A stretch of DNA of 64,000 bases from Rhodopseudomonas palustris (GTDB lineage: Bacteria; Pseudomonadota; Alphaproteobacteria; Rhizobiales; Xanthobacteraceae): the NCBI RefSeq assembly GCF_003591005.1, contig NZ_QYYD01000015.1, forward strand, positions 1 to 64,000. The letters run 5' to 3'. How positions within the stretch are numbered: position 1 is the stretch's first letter; the number at the start of each line of letters is the position of its first letter. The position numbers and the translations under genes were made by a program. Under the pieces are notes generated by a model that saw only the letters and a list, made by a program, of their open reading frames with translations, did not search any database and was not told the origin of the DNA. This document shows positions 55,819-63,469 of the stretch, in pieces.

Positions 55819-56964
55819 ATGACTGAGCAGGTTGTAAAAAATTCCGCGCCGTCCGAAAGCGCGGCGACGCCGCTGCTGCGGATCGAGGCGGTCAAAAAAC
55901 GCTTCGGCGGCTTCGTCGCCGTCGACGGGCTGTCGCTCGACATCAAGGCCGGCGAGTTCTTCGCGCTGCTCGGGCCGAGCGGCTGCGGCAAGACCACGCT
56001 GCTGCGGATGCTCGCCGGCTTCGAGACACCGGACAGCGGCCGCATCCTGCTCGGCGGCGAGGACATCGCCCCGGTGCTGCCACACCAGCGGCCGGTCAAC
56101 ATGATGTTCCAGAACTACGCGCTGTTTCCGCATCTCAGCGTCGCAAACAACATCGCCTTCGGGCTGAAGCGCGCCGGGCTGCCGCGCCGCGAGGTGGCGC
56201 AGCGCGTCGCCGAGATGGTGGCGCTGGCGAAGCTGGAGGGCATGGAGAAGCGTCGGCCGAATCAGCTCTCCGGCGGTCAGCAGCAACGCGTCGCGCTCGC
56301 CCGCGCGCTGGCGCGACGGCCGAAACTGTTGCTGCTCGACGAGCCGATGGCGGCGCTGGACAAGAAATTGCGCGAAAGCACCCAGCTCGAACTGATCGCG
56401 CTGCAGAAGCGGCTCGGCACCACTTTCGTAATCGTCACGCATGATCAGGACGAGGCGATGACGGTGGCCGATCGGATCGGCGTGATGCGCGCCGGCAAGC
56501 TCGAACAGGTTGCGGCGCCGCGCCGGCTGTACGAGACGCCGACTTCGCGCTGGGTCGCGGAGTTCGTCGGCGACGTCAACATCCTCGACGGCAACGTCAC
56601 GTCGCGCGAGCACGGCCGACTGACGATTGCGACGGATGCAGGCGCGGTGGTGGCTGCCGCGCCATCGCAGCCTGTCGAAGCGACATCGGTCGCGCTGGCG
56701 ATCCGGCCCGAGAAGATCAAGCTGTCGCGCCGCGGGCCCGCGGCCGACCCCGGCCATGCCGATGCGATGAACCGGCTCGATGGCGAGATCGTCGAGGTCG
56801 GCTATGTCGGCGGGCTGACCACCTACAAGGTCCGGCTCGACGCCGGCACCATGCTGCAGGCGAGGATGGCCAATACCACGCGGCTCGACAGCGACGTTTA
56901 CCAGACCGGCCAGCACGTGGTGGCGTGGTTCGCGCCGGACGACTGCGTGGTGCTGGACCGATGA
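55819..56964 (+). CDS. potG: putrescine-type ABC transporter ATPase
   Basis: 381 residues: ABC ATPase domain (about 18-255) with Walker A GPSGCGKTT, signature LSGGQQQRVALARAL, Walker B LLLLDEP and H-loop VIVTHDQ, then a C-terminal TOBE regulatory domain (about 285-380). It powers import through PotH/PotI. Start at ATG 55819 with a weak AGGA site; in-frame starts back to 55600 would lie in repeat DNA. 24 bases before potH. Confidence 0.92.
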   Translation: MTEQVVKNSAPSESAATPLLRIEAVKKRFGGFVAVDGLSLDIKAGEFFALLGPSGCGKTTLLRMLAGFETPDSGRILLGGEDIAPVLPHQRPVNMMFQNYALFPHLSVANNIAFGLKRAGLPRREVAQRVAEMVALAKLEGMEKRRPNQLSGGQQQRVALARALARRPKLLLLDEPMAALDKKLRESTQLELIALQKRLGTTFVIVTHDQDEAMTVADRIGVMRAGKLEQVAAPRRLYETPTSRWVAEFVGDVNILDGNVTSREHGRLTIATDAGAVVAAAPSQPVEATSVALAIRPEKIKLSRRGPAADPGHADAMNRLDGEIVEVGYVGGLTTYKVRLDAGTMLQARMANTTRLDSDVYQTGQHVVAWFAPDDCVVLDR

Positions 56965-56988
56965 GGGCAGGGCGATGAAGGAATGGCG

Positions 56989-57900
56989 ATGAGCGGCGCT
57001 CGCGACATCTTCACCCGCCCGGCGCGGCTGGCGGTGATCGCGCCGTATCTGTGGATGGCGCTGTTCTTCCTGGTGCCGTTCGGCTTCGTGGTGAAGATCA
57101 GCCTGTCGCAGAGCGCGATCGCGCAGCCGCCTTATACGCCGGTGTTCGATCTCGCCGCCGGCTGGGACGCGCTGACAGCAGCATTCTCGGCGCTGTCGCT
57201 GGAGAATTTCCGGCTGCTGATCTCCGACAACCTCTATGTGCTGTCGTATCTGCGCAGTCTTGTCGTCGCGGCGGTGTCGACCGCGATCCTGCTGCTGATC
57301 GGCTATCCGATTGCGTACGCGATGGCGCGGCTGCCGCGGCGGTGGCAGCCGCTGGCGATGATGCTGGTGATCGTGCCGTTCTGGACCTCGTTCCTGATCC
57401 GGATCTACGCCTGGATCAATATCCTGCAGCACGACGGCCTGCTCAACACCACGCTGCTGGCGCTGCATCTGATCTCCGCGCCGCTCGTGTGGCTATCGAC
57501 CGACACCGCGATGTACATCGGCATCGTCTATTCCTATCTGCCGTTCATGGTGCTGCCGCTCTACGCGACGCTGGCCAAACTACCCGCCTCGCTCGGCGAA
57601 GCTGCAGCCGATCTCGGCGCCTCGCCGCGCCGCGCGTTCTGGCTGGTGACGTTTCCGCTGTCGCTGCCCGGCATCGGCGCCGGCGTGTTGTTGTGCTTCA
57701 TCCCGATCGTCGGCGATTTCGTGATTCCCGATCTGCTCGCCGGCTCCGGCTCGCAGATGATCGGCCAGACGCTGTGGCTGGAGTTCTTCACCAATCGCGA
57801 CTGGCCGGTCGCCTCGGCGATCGCGGTCGTGCTGCTCGCCGTATTGCTGCTGCCGCTGCTGATCTACGAACGGGTGCAGCGGCGGCAACTCGAGGGCTGA
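56989..57900 (+). CDS. potH: putrescine-type ABC transporter permease PotH
   Basis: 303 residues, six membrane segments; close to PotH (FKISLSQSAIAQPPYTPVF-like start; PFWTSFLIRIYAWINIL; MYIGIVYSYLPFMVLPLY). EAA loop EAAADLGASPRRAF (about 200). ATG 56989 sits six bases after AAGGA; an ATG two codons earlier has no spacing. Its stop overlaps a following ATG (TGATG at 57898-57902), but that frame ends after 16 codons; the matching potI is 3.7 kb away. Confidence 0.92.
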   Translation: MSGARDIFTRPARLAVIAPYLWMALFFLVPFGFVVKISLSQSAIAQPPYTPVFDLAAGWDALTAAFSALSLENFRLLISDNLYVLSYLRSLVVAAVSTAILLLIGYPIAYAMARLPRRWQPLAMMLVIVPFWTSFLIRIYAWINILQHDGLLNTTLLALHLISAPLVWLSTDTAMYIGIVYSYLPFMVLPLYATLAKLPASLGEAAADLGASPRRAFWLVTFPLSLPGIGAGVLLCFIPIVGDFVIPDLLAGSGSQMIGQTLWLEFFTNRDWPVASAIAVVLLAVLLLPLLIYERVQRRQLEG

Positions 57901-57950
57901 TGATTCCGGAAACCGGAAGTAAGACCGTCCGCTCGCTAAGTCATCGATAG
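57898..57950 (+). pseudogene. 16-codon coupled remnant after potH
   Basis: The potH stop TGA shares its last A with an ATG (57900) that reads MIPETGSKTVRSLSHR and then stops at TAG 57948-57950. In PotGHI operons the next gene usually starts at just such an overlap. I read it as the leftover start of the original third permease gene, cut where the 58-61.5 kb cassette begins. This is inference. Confidence 0.4.
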
Positions 57951-58006
57951 CAGACCGACGTTCTCAACAGCTTGACCAGCGCGCGGGTTTCGACGTGAAC
58001 TTGTTC

Positions 58007-58023
58007 GGTCCACCTGATGGACC
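58007..58023 (+). promoter_or_regulatory. inverted repeat upstream of the inserted cassette
   Basis: GGTCCA-CCTGA-TGGACC (58007-58023), 100 bases before the substrate-binding protein gene. The only regulator in the cassette is of the IclR family, which binds short palindromes, so this is the best operator candidate. Confidence 0.45.
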
Positions 58024-58123
58024 ACAGGTTCATTTATTTTGACAACCGCTGAAGCGGATGCAAAGACGTCGATCGGAAGAGCTCGCAACAAACGACCGGG
58101 CTTACGTGTCGGGAGAGAACGCT

Positions 58124-59320
58124 ATGTTGAGATTTGCCCTGCTACTTGGCGCGTCGGTGTCGATCGCAATGATGCCAAGTGCGATGGCGCAGGAGCAGCC
58201 TTTCAAGATCGGCGTGTCGAACGATCAGTCCGGGCCTTACGCCGATCAGGGCGGGCCGGGATCGGCGCTTGCCGCGCGCATGGCGGTGGAAGACTTTGGC
58301 GGCAAGGTGCTCGGCCGAACCATCGAGGTCGTCGTCGCCGACAATCAGAACAAGCCGGATCTGGCCTCGCAGATCGCGCGGCGGTTCTTCGAGGTCGAGG
58401 GTGTCAGCGCGATTACCGATGGTGGGACGTCGGCCGCCGGGCTGGCAGCGCAGAGCATGGCGACGCAGCTCAACAAGACCATGTTGAACACGGCCGGCAC
58501 CGCGCCGGGCTTCAGCGGCGCGCTCTGCTCGCCGTCCGGGACGCAATGGGCCACCAGCTCCTACGCGCTCGCCAACACGGTGGTGAAGGACCTGGTCCGC
58601 GAGGGCGGCAAGAAGTGGTTCTTCGTGACCACGGATTCCGCGTTCGGTAACGCGCTGGAGCCGGAAACCGTGAAGGCCATCAAGGCGGCGGGCGGAACGA
58701 CGCTCGGCAGCGTCAAGCATCCGATCAATACGGCGGACTTCTCGTCCTTCCTGTTGCAGGCGCAAGGCTCCGGCGCGGACGTTGTCGCGCTGGCCGTCGG
58801 CGGGTCGGATCTGATCACCGCCATGAAACAGGCCAAGGAATTCGCCATCCCCGGCCGCATGGTCGCGCTCTATGTCAGCCAGCCCGAAGTCGACTCGATG
58901 GGCGCGGACACCGCGCAGGGCCTGCATTTCGCGACGCCGTTCTACTGGAATCTCAACGAGACCACGCGGGCCTGGTCGAAGCGTTTCGTCGAGCGGCACA
59001 AGAAGATGCCGAGCATGATCCACGCCAACACCTATGTGGCGGTCACGCATTATCTCAAAGCCGTGGCGGCCGTCGGGTCGGACAAGGGGGCCGATGTCGT
59101 CGCCAAGATGAAAGAGATGCCGATCGGCGACAAGGCGCTGATCCAGAATGCGTCGATCAAGGACAATGGCCGCGTGGTGATGGACATGTACGTCGCGCGC
59201 GCCAAGAAGCCGGGGGCCGCGACCATGCCGGGCGACAGCTTCGAGATCGTCGGCACCGTGCCCGCGAGCGAAGCCTTCGAGGACATCGCTTTGTCCGGAT
59301 GTCCTCTGATCAAGAACTAA
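58124..59320 (+). CDS. branched-chain-type ABC substrate-binding protein
   Basis: 398 residues with a signal peptide (cleavage near SAMAQ, about residue 22) and a periplasmic-binding fold of the LivJ/Leu-Ile-Val type: FKIGVSNDQSGPYADQGGPGSALAARMAVEDFGG in pieces near the start, ITDGGTSAAGLA near 100. No LivHMGF permease or ATPase genes are near. Such lone proteins often bind aromatic acids. Good GGGAGAG site before ATG 58124. The 3' end overlaps the IclR gene by 22 bases. Confidence 0.88.
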   Translation: MLRFALLLGASVSIAMMPSAMAQEQPFKIGVSNDQSGPYADQGGPGSALAARMAVEDFGGKVLGRTIEVVVADNQNKPDLASQIARRFFEVEGVSAITDGGTSAAGLAAQSMATQLNKTMLNTAGTAPGFSGALCSPSGTQWATSSYALANTVVKDLVREGGKKWFFVTTDSAFGNALEPETVKAIKAAGGTTLGSVKHPINTADFSSFLLQAQGSGADVVALAVGGSDLITAMKQAKEFAIPGRMVALYVSQPEVDSMGADTAQGLHFATPFYWNLNETTRAWSKRFVERHKKMPSMIHANTYVAVTHYLKAVAAVGSDKGADVVAKMKEMPIGDKALIQNASIKDNGRVVMDMYVARAKKPGAATMPGDSFEIVGTVPASEAFEDIALSGCPLIKN

Positions 59321-60156
59321 CGACGTTGCCCGACGCCGCGAAGACGCCCGTCAACGCGCTGTTGCGCGGGCTTCTCGTCCTCGAAGCCGTGAACGCTTAC
59401 GGCCCGGTCGGGCTGTCGGATGTCCGCGATATCACCGGACTGCCGAAGGCGACGACGTTGCGGCTGCTCGAAAGCCTGCGGCAGGTCGGGTACCTCTCCT
59501 TCGACGAGACGACGCGCACCTACACGGTCGGGCTGCGCGCACTCGCTTTGTCGAACAACATCTCCCACGAAAATCATCTGGTGGAGACCGCGCGGCCGAT
59601 CATGGAGCGGCTGCGGCTGAAGCTCGGCTGGCCGTCGGACCTCGCGATCTTCCAGCTCGACAAGATGGTGATCGTCGACACCAACCGAAAGCCCGGCATG
59701 CTGTCGAGCAATCGCTCGATCGGCTCGCGCGTACCGATGCTGGCGTCGGCAACCGGACGCGTCTATCTCGCCAATATGAATCCGGACGAACGCGCCGATT
59801 TGCTCGCGCGGTTGCGGCTGTCGAGCGATCCGTTCGAGAAGCTGGCGCGCAATGCCAAGGCCGTCGACAAGATCGTCAAGACTACGCTCGAGCGCGGCTA
59901 CGCGGTTTCCGATCAGGAGTTTCTCAAGACCAATCGGGGCGCCGCCGTTGCGGTCAAGCATGGCGACGAAGTCATCTGTGTCATCAATCTGATCGCCATC
60001 GCGTCGCTGGCGACACTCGAAGACATCGAGCGCCGCTATATCCCCCTGCTGTTCGAGGCCAAGGCCGAACTCGAAGAGCAGATGCGCGGCGCTTTCCGTC
60101 CGCGAGATGCCAACGCAGCGCGGGCAACGCGCATCACGGCGAAAGCTGACAAATGA
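59299..60156 (+). CDS. IclR-family transcriptional regulator
   Basis: 285 residues: N-terminal winged helix (about 18-80; LLRGLLVLEAVNAYGPVGLSDVRDITGLPKATTLRLLESL in pieces) and a C-terminal IclR effector domain (about 90-265; MLASATGRVYLA, SDQEF, AAVAVKHGDEVICVINL). It probably controls the cassette in response to the bound ligand of the SBP. ATG 59299 lies inside the SBP gene; the stop overlaps the GST start (ATGA). Confidence 0.92.
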   Translation: MSSDQELTTLPDAAKTPVNALLRGLLVLEAVNAYGPVGLSDVRDITGLPKATTLRLLESLRQVGYLSFDETTRTYTVGLRALALSNNISHENHLVETARPIMERLRLKLGWPSDLAIFQLDKMVIVDTNRKPGMLSSNRSIGSRVPMLASATGRVYLANMNPDERADLLARLRLSSDPFEKLARNAKAVDKIVKTTLERGYAVSDQEFLKTNRGAAVAVKHGDEVICVINLIAIASLATLEDIERRYIPLLFEAKAELEEQMRGAFRPRDANAARATRITAKADK

Positions 60157-60773
60157 AACTCTATCATTCGACCGCATCCCCGTTCGTCCGCAAGGTGATG
60201 GTGTTGGCCTATGAAACAGGCCTCGTCGACCGGCTCGAGCTGGTGTCGGCGGTCGTCAGTCCGGTGGCGCGCGACGCCAGCGTCGTCGCCCACAATCCGA
60301 CCGGGCACATTCCCACGCTGGTTCTGGAGGACGGGACCGCGCTCTACGACAGTGGCGTGATCTGCCAGTATCTCGACACGTTGCATGATGGGCCGCCGCT
60401 GCTGCCCGCCGGACCTCTTGACCGCGCCCGCGCGCTTTGCCTGCAGGCGCTCGGCGACGGCATCATGAACGCCGGCGTCCTGATCCGGTTCGAAAACGCA
60501 TTACGGCCATCGGAGCTGCGCTGGCAGGCCTGGCTCGACGGGCAGTCCTCCAAAATTCAATCCAGCCTCGATGTGCTGGAGAGCGACTGGCTGGCGTATC
60601 TGGAGCAACCGGTCGATATCGGGGCCATCACGGTCGCCTGTGCGCTCAGCTACATCGATTTTCGCGAGCTTCGCCCGGGTTGGCGCGAAACGGTGCCGTC
60701 GCTTGCCGACTGGCACGCGCGCTTCGCGCAGCGACGCTCGATGCAACAGACGCAACTTCGCGCCATTTCGTGA
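60153..60773 (+). CDS. glutathione S-transferase family protein
   Basis: 206 residues: thioredoxin-like N-terminus (MKLYHSTASPFVRKVMVLAYETGLVDRLELV in pieces; catalytic Ser/Cys position at SPFVRK), GHIPTLVLEDGTALYDSGVICQYLD glutathione site in pieces, and an all-helical C-terminus. In catabolic cassettes GSTs act in dehalogenation, ring opening or isomerisation; the substrate is unknown. It overlaps the IclR gene by four bases. Confidence 0.9.
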   Translation: MKLYHSTASPFVRKVMVLAYETGLVDRLELVSAVVSPVARDASVVAHNPTGHIPTLVLEDGTALYDSGVICQYLDTLHDGPPLLPAGPLDRARALCLQALGDGIMNAGVLIRFENALRPSELRWQAWLDGQSSKIQSSLDVLESDWLAYLEQPVDIGAITVACALSYIDFRELRPGWRETVPSLADWHARFAQRRSMQQTQLRAIS

Positions 60774-60806
60774 CGTGGTGAGACACCGGAGCAAACAGGA
60801 GACATC

Positions 60807-61541
60807 GTGAGCGGCATCTTCAGGGACAGCGTCATCCTCATCACCGGCGGAGCGGCCGGCATCGGACGCGCGACCGGCGAACTGCTGGCGCAACAGGGCG
60901 GACGTATCAACATCCTCGATCTCGCGGCCGACAACGTGCCGGCCGGTTGGACCGCCTATCAGGGCAGCGTGACGGACGACGCCGCCATTGCATCTGCGGT
61001 GGGCGACATCGTCGCGCGCGAGGGCCGCATCGACATCCTCGTCAACAATGCGGGTGTCAGCTTTTATGGCAGCATCGAAGACGGCACGATGGACGATTGG
61101 TCGCGCGTGATCGATGTCAATCTCATCAGCGTCGCGCGGGTCTCGCGTCTGGTGCTGCCTCACCTGCGGAAATCGAGCCATCCGGCCATCGTGAACATCG
61201 CATCGTGCCTGGCCCAGACCGGCCTCGCGCGCCGTGCTCTGTATTCGGCGACCAAAGGCGGCGTCGAGGCGCTGACCCGGGCGATGGCTGCTGATCTTGT
61301 TTCGGAGGGCATCCGGGTCAATTGCGTCAATCCCGGCACGGTCGATACGGATTTCGTCCGCGGTCTGGCGGCGCAAACCGGGCGGGACGTCAGCGAATTC
61401 GCCGCCCGGCAGGCGACGGGTCACATGGTGTCTCCGGACGAGGTCGCCCACGCCATCGCCTATCTGGCGCGCCCGGGTGCGAGGTCGACGATCGGATCGG
61501 TCCTGACGGTCGAAGCCGGTTTCGGTCAATTGCATCGCTGA
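60807..61541 (+). CDS. short-chain dehydrogenase/reductase
   Basis: 244 residues, classical SDR: TGGAAGIGRATGELL (about 12-26), NNAGVSFYG (about 83), catalytic Ser in NIASCLAQTG and YSATKGG (Tyr-x-x-x-Lys, about 149-153), and a PGTVDTDFV loop. Oxidises or reduces an unknown alcohol. GTG start at 60807 after AGGAGAC. Last gene of the cassette. Confidence 0.9.
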   Translation: MSGIFRDSVILITGGAAGIGRATGELLAQQGGRINILDLAADNVPAGWTAYQGSVTDDAAIASAVGDIVAREGRIDILVNNAGVSFYGSIEDGTMDDWSRVIDVNLISVARVSRLVLPHLRKSSHPAIVNIASCLAQTGLARRALYSATKGGVEALTRAMAADLVSEGIRVNCVNPGTVDTDFVRGLAAQTGRDVSEFAARQATGHMVSPDEVAHAIAYLARPGARSTIGSVLTVEAGFGQLHR

Positions 61542-61649
61542 GGCACGCGATCAAGCGGGGGCGGGATCGCTGCGCGATTTGATGCTAGGCTGAGGCCGAA
61601 CTGGACCGCTCATCCCGTCGGAAGACAAATCGCCAATCCGGCCTCACCC

Positions 61650-62450
61650 ATGAAACTCTCCCGCTTCAACCTGGTCTCGCTGACGCTCGGGCTGGCGTTT
61701 TTGTATCTCCCGATCGTCATCATGGTGATCTACTCGTTCAACGACTCCCGTCTGGTAACGGTGTGGGGCGGGTGGTCGCTGCGGTGGTACCGCGAGTTGT
61801 TTCAGGATCAGGCGATGCTGGCGGCGGCGTGGATGAGCCTGCGCGTGGCGCTGGCGTCGGCGACGGCGGCGGCGGTGCTCGGCACGCTGGCGGCGGTGGC
61901 GCTGTCGCGGGCGGGGCATTTCCGCGGCCGCACTCTGTTTTCCGGCATGCTGTACGCGCCGCTGGTGATGCCTGAAGTCATCACAGGCCTGTCGCTGCTG
62001 CTGCTGTTCGTCGCGCTCAATGCGGAGCGCGGCTTCTGGACGGTGATGATCGCGCATACCACGCTGACGATGTGCTTCGTCGCGGTGGTGGTGCAGTCGC
62101 GCCTGCACGCGCTCGACCGCAGCGTCGAGGAGGCCGCGATGGACCTCGGCTGCGGCCCGGCCGAAGCCTTCCTGCGCGCCACCGTGCCGCTGATCTGGCC
62201 GGCGATCGCTGCCGGCTGGATGCTGGCCTTCGCGCTGTCGCTCGACGACCTGGTTATCGCCAGCTTCACCACCGGGCCTGGCTCGGCGACGCTGCCGATC
62301 CGGATCTATTCGGAAGTCAGGCTCGGCGTGAAGCCGCAGATCAACGCGATCTGCACGCTGATCGTCGCGGTGGTGACGGTGGCGATCGTGCTGGCGTCGC
62401 TGGCGTCGAAACTGTCGAAGGCTCATGCGGAGAGTGCGGCGCCGATGTGA
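61650..62450 (+). CDS. potI: putrescine-type ABC transporter permease PotI
   Basis: 266 residues; strongly like PotI: FLYLPIVIMVIYSFNDSRLVTVWGGWSLRWYRELF in pieces, PLVMPEVITGLSLLLLFVAL, VEEAAMDLGCGPAEAFL (EAA loop, about 160), AFALSLDDLVIASFTTGPG. It must work with PotG and PotH, which end 3.7 kb upstream. It now has its own 108-base upstream gap and weak ribosome-binding site, so its expression depends on the cassette promoter or on a new one. Confidence 0.92.
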   Translation: MKLSRFNLVSLTLGLAFLYLPIVIMVIYSFNDSRLVTVWGGWSLRWYRELFQDQAMLAAAWMSLRVALASATAAAVLGTLAAVALSRAGHFRGRTLFSGMLYAPLVMPEVITGLSLLLLFVALNAERGFWTVMIAHTTLTMCFVAVVVQSRLHALDRSVEEAAMDLGCGPAEAFLRATVPLIWPAIAAGWMLAFALSLDDLVIASFTTGPGSATLPIRIYSEVRLGVKPQINAICTLIVAVVTVAIVLASLASKLSKAHAESAAPM

Positions 62451-62480
62451 GGCGCCTGCCGCCGTCTTCGGGGCGCGGGC

Positions 62481-63467
62481 TTACCGTCCGACCGTGCCTG
62501 AAAGCGGCGAATTCTCACCCAGCGTGACGCCATTGACGGTCCGACCGTACATCTCGAACGGCGAGTTGTGATACCTTCGGCGCGTCTCCGCGACCGAGCC
62601 GATGAAGCGCGGATCCTGCGGCCGCTCCTGGCTGTTGATATAGGTCGCGACGTCCCACGCCTCGCGATCGGAAAGCGTGTTGCCCTGGCTGAGAGGCATG
62701 TTGGCTTTGATGAAGCCGGCCGCGTTGGTGATCGAACTCATGCCCGCGCCCCAATTGTAGGAGCGTGGTCCCCATAGCGGCGGAAACACCGTCTGGCCGC
62801 TCGCCGACCTTTGACCCTGGCCATCGGCGCCGTGACACGTCGCGCATCGCGAGGTGTAGACCTGCTGGCCATTGACCGCGTCGAGCGCATCGGGTGGCGG
62901 CAGCTTCAAGAAGCCCTGGCCTGGCAGCTTCTCTCCGGTCGGCGCACCCTTGGCCAACGCGAAGGCGTAGCTCTCGAGCGCGACCAGCACCTTGTCGCCG
63001 AGTTCGGGCGCCTTTCCGTTCATACTGAAGCGAAAGCAGCCCTGCAGCCGTTCGGCGAACGTATTGACGTGCTGGTCCTTGGATCGGTACGCCGGGTAGA
63101 TCACATAGGCTGCCCACATTGGCGCCGCGTGCGCGAGCCGGCCGCGATCGAGGTGACAATTTGCGCAGCGCAGATCATTGCCGACGAACTCACCCGCATG
63201 CGCCTTGGTGTCCGTGAAGATTGCCTCGCCGAGCTTGACCATCTCGCCGAATTCTCCAGTCGGAAGGTCGTTCTCCAGGGTCGGTACGAACTGCGCGGGC
63301 GAGGGGCGCGCGGTCGCGGTGTTGTTGCCACCGTCCTGGGAGCCAGCGGCTGGTTTCATGGCTTGCGTTGACGACACGAGGTCCGCGCCGCGCGGCAGCG
63401 AATAGCCGATCAGTCCCGCAAGTCCGAGCAGGATCACTCCGACCACCCAGGTGCCAAGGTCTTTCAT
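62481..63467 (-). CDS. tsdA: thiosulfate dehydrogenase (diheme TsdA)
   Basis: 328 residues. One N-terminal membrane anchor or uncleaved signal (WVVGVILLGLAGLIGYSL), then two class I cytochrome c domains: CANCH at 101-105 and CATCH at 208-212. Between them lies LQGCFRFSMNG with Cys144, the place of the unusual heme-ligating Cys of TsdA; FPPLWGPRSYNWGAGM and FIKANMP are also TsdA-like. It would join two thiosulfates to tetrathionate (or reverse). ATG 63467 follows the tsdB-like stop by two bases. Confidence 0.85.
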   Translation of the reverse strand: MKDLGTWVVGVILLGLAGLIGYSLPRGADLVSSTQAMKPAAGSQDGGNNTATARPSPAQFVPTLENDLPTGEFGEMVKLGEAIFTDTKAHAGEFVGNDLRCANCHLDRGRLAHAAPMWAAYVIYPAYRSKDQHVNTFAERLQGCFRFSMNGKAPELGDKVLVALESYAFALAKGAPTGEKLPGQGFLKLPPPDALDAVNGQQVYTSRCATCHGADGQGQRSASGQTVFPPLWGPRSYNWGAGMSSITNAAGFIKANMPLSQGNTLSDREAWDVATYINSQERPQDPRFIGSVAETRRRYHNSPFEMYGRTVNGVTLGENSPLSGTVGR

Positions 63468-63469
63468 GA

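Noticed and set aside
58039-58650. 203-codon frame starting before the substrate-binding protein
   Set aside because: Other-frame shadow that lacks the signal peptide and binding fold seen in the frame from 58124.
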